Positions 37,258-45,860 of a DNA stretch of 64,000 bases are shown in pieces. Each line of letters opens with the position of its first letter. The stretch's first letter is position 1. The DNA lies in the NCBI GenBank assembly GCA_904420085.1, contig CAJFUA010000065.1, forward strand, positions 1-64,000, written 5' to 3'. This stretch comes from an uncultured Eubacterium sp. Its GTDB lineage: Bacteria > Bacillota > Clostridia > Lachnospirales > Lachnospiraceae. A program made the translations under genes and the position numbers. The notes beneath the pieces are model-generated. The model was not told the origin of the DNA. It searched no databases and saw only the letters and a list, made by a program, of their open reading frames with translations.

Positions 37258-39468
37258 TTATTTTTTTAAATTTAATCTTAACGCATTCATTACCACACAG
37301 AAACTGGAAAGACTCATGGCCAGTGCACCAAACATAGGGCTGAGTCTGATTCCGGTAAAAGGATACCAGAGCCCCGCCGCCAGTGGAATACCGATAATAT
37401 TGTAAATAAATGCCCAAAACAGATTTTCATGGATATTTTTCAGCACCATTTTACTCAGACGGATTGCTTTTGGAACGTCCTCCAACTGATTTTTTACCAG
37501 GACGATATCCGCCGCATCAATGGCGATATCCGTTCCTGCCCCAATGGCAATTCCCACATTGGCTCTTGTAAGGGCAGGTGCATCATTAATTCCGTCGCCA
37601 ACCATAATTGTGATACCGTCAAGGCTTTGTTCCTTCACCACTTTTTCTTTTACATCCGGTAAAACATTGGACACAACATGCTCAATTCCCACCTTTTCGG
37701 CAATGGCCTGCGCGGTAATCTTATTGTCTCCTGTCAGCATGGTTACATTCAGTCCCATCTCCTTTAAATGTTTTACGGCAGAAATACTGTCTTCTTTAAG
37801 TGTATCAGAAACCGCAATGATTCCCGCTAATTCTCCATTGGAAACAAAGTACATAGGTGTTTTACCTTCCCCGGCCAGCCCGTTGGCCTCATCTGTGTAT
37901 TTTTGTGAAACTTTCGTAAATTCCGTCACATATTCTATATTTCCGGCAGCCACCGGTACATCGTTTATCTTTCCACGCAATCCGTTTCCGGTCTCCGACA
38001 GAAATTCCGTAACTTCTTGTTTTCCAATGTGATTTTTTTCACAGTATTGAACAATGGCTTTCGCCAACGGATGTTCACTGTTATTTTCCAGACTGTAAGC
38101 CGTCTCCAATAATTCTTCTCTTGTAAATTCTCCAGTGTGAATGACATCTGTCACTTCCGGTTTTCCTGTTGTGATGGTACCTGTTTTATCCAGAACAATG
38201 TTTTTTGCTTTTCCTGTATTTTCTAAAGCAGTGGCATTTTTAAATAAAATTCCCTTTTTGGCTCCCATTCCATTACCTACCATAATAGCAACCGGAGTTG
38301 CCAGTCCCAGCGCACAGGGACAACTGATAACCAGAACAGACACCCCATATGTCAGGGCAGTTCCGATTCCCGCACCTGCAAACATCCACACGGCAAAGGT
38401 CAGAACCGCAATACATAAAACCACCGGAACAAAAATACCGGATACTTTGTCAGCGGCTTTCGCAATCGGCGCCTTGGAACCGGAAGCCTCACTTACCAGT
38501 CGTATAATCTGCGCCAATGTTGTATCGTTTCCCACTTTTACGGCTTTACATATCAATACGCCTGACTGATTCATAGTTCCCGAAGACACATTGTCTCCCA
38601 TTGTTTTATCCACAGGAATGCTTTCCCCTGTCAGTGAAGATTCATCTACTGCACTTTCTCCTTCCACAACCGTACCGTCTGCCGGTATGCTTTCTCCCGG
38701 CTTTACTACAAAATGCATGTCAACTTTCAAATCCGATAAATTGATTTCTTTGTAAACTCTGTTTCCTTCGCTGTCCGTATCCACGACTCTGGCTTTGGAC
38801 GGCGTCAGTTTCATCAATCCGTTTAAGGCACTTGTGGTTTTGCCTTTGGAATAAACTTCCAACGTTTTACCTACCGTAATCAGAGATACAATCATTGCTG
38901 CCGACTCAAAATAGAAATGTTCCATTTCATTTCTCTGATTTACCGTCATAATAATTAATAGAACCGTACTATAAAGAAAAGAGGCTCCCGCTCCTAATGC
39001 TACCAGTGTATCCATATTGGGAGAATTATTGATAACGCCTCTGGCTCCGTTGACAAAGAATTTCCTATTAATTACCAGAACTACAAAGGTAATTACCAGT
39101 TGTATATAGCCCTGCAGAATATGATTATGGGCAAGGAATTCAGGAAGCCACCACCCCCACATCATATGCCCCATGGACAGGTACATTAAGGGGATTAATA
39201 AAAGAACGGACCAGAACAGTCTGGTTTTCATCTGACTGATTTCATCACCGCCTTCATTGTCCATGTCCACACTTTTAGAAACCTTTGCTCCATATCCTGC
39301 CTTCACTACTGCGTCAATCACTTCTTTTTCGGAAACACTTCCTTCCACCTGCATGGAATTGGTTAATAAATTCACGCTGACACTTTCAACTCCCTGTAAT
39401 GCAGACACTGCCTTCTCTACCCGGGCGCTGCATGCAGCACAGCTCATACCTTTTATTTTAAAATCCAT
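37258..39468 (-). CDS. copA: Copper-translocating P-type ATPase
   Basis: HMA GMSCAACSARVEK, CPC (ISCPCALGLATP), DKTGTIT. Confidence 0.96.
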   Translation of the reverse strand: MDFKIKGMSCAACSARVEKAVSALQGVESVSVNLLTNSMQVEGSVSEKEVIDAVVKAGYGAKVSKSVDMDNEGGDEISQMKTRLFWSVLLLIPLMYLSMGHMMWGWWLPEFLAHNHILQGYIQLVITFVVLVINRKFFVNGARGVINNSPNMDTLVALGAGASFLYSTVLLIIMTVNQRNEMEHFYFESAAMIVSLITVGKTLEVYSKGKTTSALNGLMKLTPSKARVVDTDSEGNRVYKEINLSDLKVDMHFVVKPGESIPADGTVVEGESAVDESSLTGESIPVDKTMGDNVSSGTMNQSGVLICKAVKVGNDTTLAQIIRLVSEASGSKAPIAKAADKVSGIFVPVVLCIAVLTFAVWMFAGAGIGTALTYGVSVLVISCPCALGLATPVAIMVGNGMGAKKGILFKNATALENTGKAKNIVLDKTGTITTGKPEVTDVIHTGEFTREELLETAYSLENNSEHPLAKAIVQYCEKNHIGKQEVTEFLSETGNGLRGKINDVPVAAGNIEYVTEFTKVSQKYTDEANGLAGEGKTPMYFVSNGELAGIIAVSDTLKEDSISAVKHLKEMGLNVTMLTGDNKITAQAIAEKVGIEHVVSNVLPDVKEKVVKEQSLDGITIMVGDGINDAPALTRANVGIAIGAGTDIAIDAADIVLVKNQLEDVPKAIRLSKMVLKNIHENLFWAFIYNIIGIPLAAGLWYPFTGIRLSPMFGALAMSLSSFCVVMNALRLNLKK

Positions 39469-39484
39469 GATTCTTTCTCCTCCT

Positions 39485-39784
39485 CTATTTCATTAATTTT
39501 TTTAATGTGTTTGTCAATTCCACTACTACTTCCAGATTTCCCTTCTGTATATTTTCTACAACACATGTATTCATATGATTATCCAGTAAAACTTTATTAA
39601 AGCTGTTAAGTGACGAACTGATTGCCGAAACCTGAATTAAAATGTCCGGACAATAGGCATTTTCCTCCAGCATTTTTTTTATTCCCCGAACCTGTCCCTC
39701 AATCCTGTTCAGACGGTTCATTAAGTCTTTATACTCCTTCTCATCTCTTATTTTAGTTTTATGGATATTACATTTATTATTCAT
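39485..39784 (-). CDS. csoR: Copper-sensing repressor CsoR
   Basis: MNRLNRIEGQVRGIKKMLEENAYCPDILIQVSA..NTCVVENIQKGN; C..H..C ligand set. Confidence 0.94.
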   Translation of the reverse strand: MNNKCNIHKTKIRDEKEYKDLMNRLNRIEGQVRGIKKMLEENAYCPDILIQVSAISSSLNSFNKVLLDNHMNTCVVENIQKGNLEVVVELTNTLKKLMK

Positions 39785-39804
39785 TGTGTCCTTCTCCTTT
39801 CACA

Positions 39805-39829
39805 GCATATACCCCAGTGGGGTATATGC
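39805..39829. promoter_or_regulatory. CsoR operator O1, GCATATACCCCAGTGGGGTATATGC
   Basis: 12-bp perfect arms around one central base; GC-tract CsoR-type site. Confidence 0.85.
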
Positions 39830-39835
39830 TATTTT

Positions 39836-39852
39836 ATACCCTATGGGGGTAT
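39836..39852. promoter_or_regulatory. CsoR operator O2, ATACCCTATGGGGGTAT
   Basis: Palindromic CsoR-type site lying between -35 TTGACA and -10 TAAAAT on the minus strand. Confidence 0.8.
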
Positions 39853-39973
39853 TTGTCAAATTTATTTTACTTATATTTCTTCTTAACAGTTCAGCCGTAT
39901 GGATTTTGAAAAGTTCTGTGAAAATTTTAGTTATTGACATTTTCATTACGAAATGTTAATATTTGTATTGTTT

Positions 39974-40055
39974 GCGGATGTGGCGGAATGGCAGACGCAG
40001 CAGACTCAAAATCTGCCGCCCACAAAGCGTGCGGGTTCAAGTCCCGCCATCCGCA
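39974..40055 (+). tRNA. tRNA-Leu (anticodon CAA)
   Basis: Class II cloverleaf; acceptor GCGGATG/CATCCGC, anticodon loop CTCAAAA, T-loop GGTTCAAGTCC; CCA not encoded. Confidence 0.95.
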
Positions 40056-40056
40056 C

Positions 40057-40096
40057 GAAAAAAAGTTCCTTTGCAATAAGGAACTTTTTTCTTTTG
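40057..40096 (+). terminator. Terminator after tRNA-Leu
   Basis: AAAAAAAGTTCCTTTGCAATAAGGAACTTTTTTCT. Confidence 0.85.
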
Positions 40097-40131
40097 TGCA
40101 GGCACAATATTGCCTGCCGGGTTTTTACCGC

Positions 40132-40178
40132 AAAAAAAGATATGTACCCGATTTTTCGGGTACATATCTTTTTATTCT
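40132..40178. terminator. Bidirectional terminator
   Basis: AAAAAAGATATGTACCCGATTTTTCGGGTACATATCTTTTT. Confidence 0.85.
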
Positions 40179-40193
40179 ATAGAAAACTTCGTT

Positions 40194-41726
40194 CTAGTCC
40201 GGCGTTCCTTCCTGAATTTCCCCGGACTCACGGGATATGGAATAGGTACTGGAAGATATACTGTTTCCATCTTTATCTTCAATCTCACAATCAATGATAT
40301 AATAGTCCTCCGAATCCGATTCCATTGTATCATTATACTCTAAATATCCCACATCCCCATTTTCAAATTCGCCATAATCATTTTCAAACTTCCCGATGGA
40401 GATAAGATAATTGGTCAATTTGTCGACAGCCTGATCATAGGAAATCGTATCCGGTGCATAATTATATGCTCTGGTAACAACCCGGCTGCTGATGCCTTCA
40501 TCATTGATGGCAACAAAATAAAACAGACTGTTTTCCTTTGGCATGGTAATCGGTTTCGTATACAATTTATCTTTCTTTGTCGGTGTTGTGCCGTCATTTG
40601 TATAATAAACTTTACATCCGCTTGGTACATCAACTACAATTTTTTCCTGAGAGGCATACTCTCCGCTCTTTAACTCAACTGTTGGAATATCTACGGTCTG
40701 AAATTCAAGTATATATTTAAAACTGCTGTCCTTGCTCTCTTTCTTGTTTGCATCCACCGAGTATGCCCTAAGAATATAGACGCCCTCCGTGGCAAGGGAA
40801 ATCGGTTCTTTATATTCCTTTTTTGTTGTACTGTCTGCCGGATTTGTACCATCCAGTGTATAATAAATGGTCACGTCATCATCCGCGGTAAGTTCTACCT
40901 CTATCGGCTTATCGTACGTTCCATCTTCTACACTGGCAGACGGAACCGTTCCCTTAAACATTTCCAATTCATCCTGAATATTATCCGGCGCACTGGCAAT
41001 TAACGCTTTTATTTGAGAGTCCATTTCATTGTTCTGGTAAAGCACAATCAAATCTTTATAATATTCAGCATTATTTTCATCTACTTCAATCAATAATTCC
41101 AGATAATGAATCTGCTCCTGTTCATAATTTCCCAGCAGGCCGTCTACTTCATAAACTTTTTCATAAGCCTTTATTTTCTGTTCTCTGGTAAAAGCATTGC
41201 TTGAAGCCAGAATAAACTGGGATTTGGCATATTCATAATTTTTCTCATCAAAAAATTTTTCACCACTGGTATAATATCTGTCAAATTTCTTCGTCATAAC
41301 AGTTTTCTTCACTGCCAGGGTTGAGAAAACAGCGATAACAATCAATAAAACCGTAATGGCCATAACCACAAAAAAGTTTCTCTTTGTTAATTTTTTTCGA
41401 TGAGAACCTTTCTTATTCGAATAAGGCTGTTCCACACTTTTATATTTATGTTTTGCAAAAGCTATGTAGGAATCGTCAAAATCATCTGTCTCTTCTTCCA
41501 CATTGCTCTCCATCTTTCCGGTGTTTTCATTATTAAACTCTTCATCAGAAATTTCCCCGGTATCTTCTTTTCCCGATTCGATGGTAATTCCCGTAAAGGT
41601 CTCATCATATGTTTTATCTACTGGTGTGGGTGCAATATCATTCTCAAATGTATTCACTTTTGTTCCACATTTTGTACAAAACATGGAATTTTCATCACAC
41701 TCACATCCGCAATTCGGACATATCAT
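40194..41726 (-). CDS. Zinc-ribbon membrane protein with two chitobiase-C-like (CHB_HEX_C) repeats
   Basis: MICPNCGCECDENSMFCTKCGTK; TM; VTIYYTLDGTNPAD and CKVYYTNDGTTPTK repeats. Confidence 0.8.
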   Translation of the reverse strand: MICPNCGCECDENSMFCTKCGTKVNTFENDIAPTPVDKTYDETFTGITIESGKEDTGEISDEEFNNENTGKMESNVEEETDDFDDSYIAFAKHKYKSVEQPYSNKKGSHRKKLTKRNFFVVMAITVLLIVIAVFSTLAVKKTVMTKKFDRYYTSGEKFFDEKNYEYAKSQFILASSNAFTREQKIKAYEKVYEVDGLLGNYEQEQIHYLELLIEVDENNAEYYKDLIVLYQNNEMDSQIKALIASAPDNIQDELEMFKGTVPSASVEDGTYDKPIEVELTADDDVTIYYTLDGTNPADSTTKKEYKEPISLATEGVYILRAYSVDANKKESKDSSFKYILEFQTVDIPTVELKSGEYASQEKIVVDVPSGCKVYYTNDGTTPTKKDKLYTKPITMPKENSLFYFVAINDEGISSRVVTRAYNYAPDTISYDQAVDKLTNYLISIGKFENDYGEFENGDVGYLEYNDTMESDSEDYYIIDCEIEDKDGNSISSSTYSISRESGEIQEGTPD

Positions 41727-41811
41727 ATTTTCGCCTCCTAAAGTTTAAAATAAAAGTACCTGTACATATTTACTGAAAAGAATATACCATATTCTGAAAT
41801 ATGTTTCAATT

Positions 41812-42438
41812 CTATCTCATGGAATTTCCTTCTCTTTTTGAAAATATACAGCCACAGAAATTTTGCCGGTATAACCGATATTCTTTTGACAATTCTACAG
41901 AACGCTGATATCCGTTTTTCTTTTTAAAATCTGAAAGCAGATACTTCACCCCATACTTATTTTCCAGATTTTTACCGATTTCATTCAGTTTTTCCGCATT
42001 TTTTAACGGACTGATGGAAAGGGTTGTCGTAAAATAGTCATATTTCTTTTCAGCGGCAATCCGGGCTGTATGCTCCAATCTCAACCGATAACATTGAAAG
42101 CATCGGTTCCCACCTTCTTCACATTGTTCCAATCCTTCTACGCACTGATAAAATTCCTCTGCATGATAAGATTCAATGACTGGTCTGACCGGATAAATAA
42201 ATTTCATTTCCCCTGTCAGACGGATTAATTCTTCTGCCCGGTGACGATATTCCTTTTCCGTGGCAATATTAGGATTATAAAAAAGAATATCAATCTGAAA
42301 ATATTTGGATAAATATTCCAAAACATAACTACTGCAGGGTGCACAGCAGGCATGAAGAAGTAACTTAGGTACTTCCTCTTTTTTCACATGCAATTCAATA
42401 ATTTTTTCTAACTCTTTCTGGTAATTGACTTTGTTCAT
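41812..42438 (-). CDS. queH: Epoxyqueuosine reductase QueH
   Basis: LLHACCAPCSSYVLEYL, CFQCYRLRLE, NFCGCIFS. Confidence 0.9.
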   Translation of the reverse strand: MNKVNYQKELEKIIELHVKKEEVPKLLLHACCAPCSSYVLEYLSKYFQIDILFYNPNIATEKEYRHRAEELIRLTGEMKFIYPVRPVIESYHAEEFYQCVEGLEQCEEGGNRCFQCYRLRLEHTARIAAEKKYDYFTTTLSISPLKNAEKLNEIGKNLENKYGVKYLLSDFKKKNGYQRSVELSKEYRLYRQNFCGCIFSKREGNSMR

Positions 42439-42451
42439 ATGACCTCTGCAA

Positions 42452-42481
42452 AAATCGAGTAGGAATCAGCCTACTCGATTA
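42452..42481 (-). terminator. Terminator after the NUDIX gene
   Basis: AATCGAGTAGGCTGATTCCTACTCGATTTTT on the minus strand. Confidence 0.8.
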
Positions 42482-42922
42482 ATGATAAATTTTGTAACTG
42501 TTTTTGTTGCGCTTCAGATATTTGTTATAGGCTTTTTCAAGAATCATTTTTTCATTGGGAAATTTCAGTAAATGATAAGCTTCAATATATCTGTAATAGC
42601 CTGAATAATAAAAATATTCTTCCCTCTGTGGTTTGCTGGAAAAACTGTCAGAAGACATTAAAAACCAATGCACCTCTTTTTCTACCACATTACCCGGAAT
42701 ATGAAAAGAATATTCACTTTTTCCCACATATTCGTTAATTCTGGCACAAACTCCTGCCTCTTCCCTGACCTCTCTTAATGCCGTTTCCTGATAAGTTTCT
42801 TCCTTTTCCACCGTTCCTTTTGGTAATACCCATCCTTCATACCGATTATGAAAGTTTTTGTATAAAAGTAAAACCTTGCCTCTAAAAATAACCACACCGC
42901 CACAGCTGACCGCTTTCTCCAT
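42479..42922 (-). CDS. NUDIX hydrolase
   Basis: Nudix box GTVEKEETYQETALREVREEAGV. Confidence 0.93.
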   Translation of the reverse strand: MEKAVSCGGVVIFRGKVLLLYKNFHNRYEGWVLPKGTVEKEETYQETALREVREEAGVCARINEYVGKSEYSFHIPGNVVEKEVHWFLMSSDSFSSKPQREEYFYYSGYYRYIEAYHLLKFPNEKMILEKAYNKYLKRNKNSYKIYH

Positions 42923-43007
42923 AGCAATCCTCCCGCTTCTCTAGTGTGTTAATAGTAATTCATTACTTTTAGTATACAGGAAGAATCATATCAATGCAAG
43001 GTTGCAT

Positions 43008-44495
43008 TTAATCAAGGTACGCATCAAATATTTCTTTCGCACAGTTTGTTGCAGAATTACTTCCCTGAGGCAGATTTTCCAATACAACTGCCAGCGCAAC
43101 CCGTTTCTTTCCTTTTTTCGCATATCCCACAAACCATGAATTGATATGGTCATTTTTATCTAATTCCGCCGTACCTGTTTTACCATAAGCATCATAATCA
43201 CTGTTGCCTAAAATTCTTGCCGTACCGTAATCACATACCGCAGCCATATATTCCTGTAACTGTTTTGCCTCTGCTTTTGACATCAGCCTTTTGTACTCTG
43301 TCTGCTCCGTCGTCTTTACTGTGTTACCACTGCTGTTTTCAATATAATTGATAATATAAGGTTTCATCAGGATACCGTTATTTGCAATGGCTGACGCAAT
43401 CATTGCCATATGTGCAGGTGTCACTGTTGTTTTGCCCTGACCGATACTGGTCTGGGTGACATCAAACTGAGTAGACTTTTTTGTCAGCGGGAATACGCTC
43501 TCGTTATAATCCATTTCCAATGGCAGTGGCTGGTTGAATAATAACTGATTTGCTGTCTTTCTAAATCTGGAAATGTTTAAATCATCCCCTATGGTAGAGA
43601 AAGCAGAGTTGCAGGAGTAAGCAAAAGCGTCCTTTAAGTCTACACTGTAATGTGCCGTTCCATCAAAACATTCAATGGAAAATTTATTAAAATCTGCTTC
43701 CCCGTCACAATAATAGCTGAAACTGTTATAGCTTTTATTTTCCTTCATATATTCCAATGTGGTTAAAATCTTAAATATGGAGCCGGGAATATATTTTCCC
43801 TGCGTAGCTCTGTTTACCAGTCTGGAATCATTAGAATCATTAATTATCTCATCCCATATATCATCAATGGTATTGGGATTATAAGACGGTCTGGAAACCA
43901 TGGAAAGAATTGCGCCTGTATCCGGATTCATGACAAAGACAGCTCCCTTGTAGCCTTCCAGACTATGATAGGCAGCTTTCTGGGTGCTGACACTTAATGT
44001 GGTATAAACATCGCAGCCACGTTCCGTGGTATTTGAAAAATCATTGATAATTTTCTCAAGGGCATTGGTCTGTGATGACAGTAAATCATAGTTACACAAC
44101 TTTTCCAAGCCGTATTTGCCGTGGGTGGTAATACCTACAGCATGAGAAAATACATTTCCGTAAGGATATTCTCTCGTATCATCTGTAAGGTCATTATCCG
44201 TTCCTTTTGTATCAGTATAGGCAAGCCTTTTCTTACTTCTGCTGTAAATAGTTCCTCTGATAACGGAAGATGCATTTTCATCAATTCTCCGATTGTATGT
44301 ATTATTCAATATCTTTGGACTGGTAGCAATTACAAAATAAGCATAGTAGCCTATCATAAACGTAAAAATTAAAGTAATTACAATGGTCGTGACCATCGCC
44401 TGCCGGTTTAATTTTTTCCGCTCGGTTTTAGCGTATCCTGATTTCCTGCGTATCTTCGATTTTTCTGATTTCCTGAGTGTTTCTTTCCTTGACAT
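43008..44495 (-). CDS. Penicillin-binding transpeptidase (PbpA-like class B PBP)
   Basis: GSIFKILTTLEYM (SxxK), YSCNSAF, KTGTAE; start trimmed to MSRKETLRK with RBS AAGGAG. Confidence 0.92.
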   Translation of the reverse strand: MSRKETLRKSEKSKIRRKSGYAKTERKKLNRQAMVTTIVITLIFTFMIGYYAYFVIATSPKILNNTYNRRIDENASSVIRGTIYSRSKKRLAYTDTKGTDNDLTDDTREYPYGNVFSHAVGITTHGKYGLEKLCNYDLLSSQTNALEKIINDFSNTTERGCDVYTTLSVSTQKAAYHSLEGYKGAVFVMNPDTGAILSMVSRPSYNPNTIDDIWDEIINDSNDSRLVNRATQGKYIPGSIFKILTTLEYMKENKSYNSFSYYCDGEADFNKFSIECFDGTAHYSVDLKDAFAYSCNSAFSTIGDDLNISRFRKTANQLLFNQPLPLEMDYNESVFPLTKKSTQFDVTQTSIGQGKTTVTPAHMAMIASAIANNGILMKPYIINYIENSSGNTVKTTEQTEYKRLMSKAEAKQLQEYMAAVCDYGTARILGNSDYDAYGKTGTAELDKNDHINSWFVGYAKKGKKRVALAVVLENLPQGSNSATNCAKEIFDAYLD

Positions 44496-45843
44496 GTTTT
44501 GCTCCTTTTTGCGGCACTTTTCTCTTGACCGGATGTTTCGTTGTTCCCACAATAGCCAGTCCCTGTATAATTGCAAATACAATCAGGGTACTCAATATGG
44601 AACTTCCTCCATAACTGAGCAGTGGGAATGTCACACCTGTAGATGGTATCATTTTTATTGCTCCACCTACCGTTACAATTATCTGAACTGCGTACTGTAT
44701 ACCTAATCCTACACAAACCAGCTTATTAAACATACTGATTTGCTGCATTGCCGTATTGAGAAAGGCAATGAAACAAGTTAAACACAGAAGAATCAGCAGA
44801 ATTGCAAAAATTGCACCAAATTCTTCTCCTATGGCTGAAAAAATAAAGTCCTGATCTACTACCGGAATATCTTTCGGCTGTCCATGATATAAGCCTGTAC
44901 CTGTCAGTCCCCCGCTTCCCAATGCAAACAGGGACTGGGTAATCTGATATCCTGTATTGGCAATATCGGACCACGGATCCAGCCATACACTGACACGCAC
45001 CTGCACATGAGAAAAAATTTGATATGCCAGTACGGAAGCTACAGACAGACCAGCGAAACAGATAAAAATATATCGTGCTTTGGCTGTTCCTACATACAGC
45101 ATAAAAACATAAACCATAAAGAAAATTAAAGCACTTCCCAAATCTCTGGATGCCACCAGTACCAGCACATAAATACCTGCCATTACCGCAGACACCACCA
45201 CATTTTTAAATGCCACGGAACGGCTTAGAAGTCCCGCAATAAAAAATACGAAAATAATCTTTACAAACTCTGACGGCTGGAATGCAAATCCTCCGATGTT
45301 AATGGCTAATTTTGCACCGTTATCAACATTACCCAAAACTAAAACACATGCCAGCAGTCCGATTCCTACAAAGGCATAAATCCATGTAAACGATTTCCAC
45401 ATTTCGTACCGGCTCATCAGATAGGGAACAATTAAGGAAGCCATGGAAACAACTGCCACAATAATAAACTGTCTGATACTGTACTGAAACTTTAATCTGG
45501 CAAGCATAATAAATCCTATGGTTAACAGCATACACATATTGCTTAGAATCGCCTTATTGATATTAGGATAAATTATCGGAAAAATACCTAGCACTACAAT
45601 TAAATAGCATAACTGTGCACCGCCCAATACAATCACTCCGATATCCGTGGTATCCTGCTGATTCAAAAATATCGTGGTTATTCCGAGAAAATAAGTTAAA
45701 AATATTATTCCATTCTGTCTCTGAAAAATACCTGAAGCTTTGTATGGATTTTTACATCTTAGGGCACTAAAACATTCCCAAACGTAAAAAAACATTAATA
45801 AAATAAACAGGTATTTTGTTACAATTACTAAAAACGTACTCAT
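44428..45843 (-). CDS. FtsW/RodA/SpoVE family SEDS protein
   Basis: Multi-TM; GGFAFQPSEFVKI, FIFSAIGEEFGAIFA, TGVTFPLLSYGGSS. Confidence 0.94.
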   Translation of the reverse strand: MSTFLVIVTKYLFILLMFFYVWECFSALRCKNPYKASGIFQRQNGIIFLTYFLGITTIFLNQQDTTDIGVIVLGGAQLCYLIVVLGIFPIIYPNINKAILSNMCMLLTIGFIMLARLKFQYSIRQFIIVAVVSMASLIVPYLMSRYEMWKSFTWIYAFVGIGLLACVLVLGNVDNGAKLAINIGGFAFQPSEFVKIIFVFFIAGLLSRSVAFKNVVVSAVMAGIYVLVLVASRDLGSALIFFMVYVFMLYVGTAKARYIFICFAGLSVASVLAYQIFSHVQVRVSVWLDPWSDIANTGYQITQSLFALGSGGLTGTGLYHGQPKDIPVVDQDFIFSAIGEEFGAIFAILLILLCLTCFIAFLNTAMQQISMFNKLVCVGLGIQYAVQIIVTVGGAIKMIPSTGVTFPLLSYGGSSILSTLIVFAIIQGLAIVGTTKHPVKRKVPQKGAKHVKERNTQEIRKIEDTQEIRIR

Positions 45844-45860
45844 TTTTCTATCTCCATATT

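Noticed and set aside
39934-40343. ORFs 39934..40182, 39953..40297 and 40110..40343
   Set aside because: They translate through tRNA-Leu and two terminators; no RBS or family similarity.
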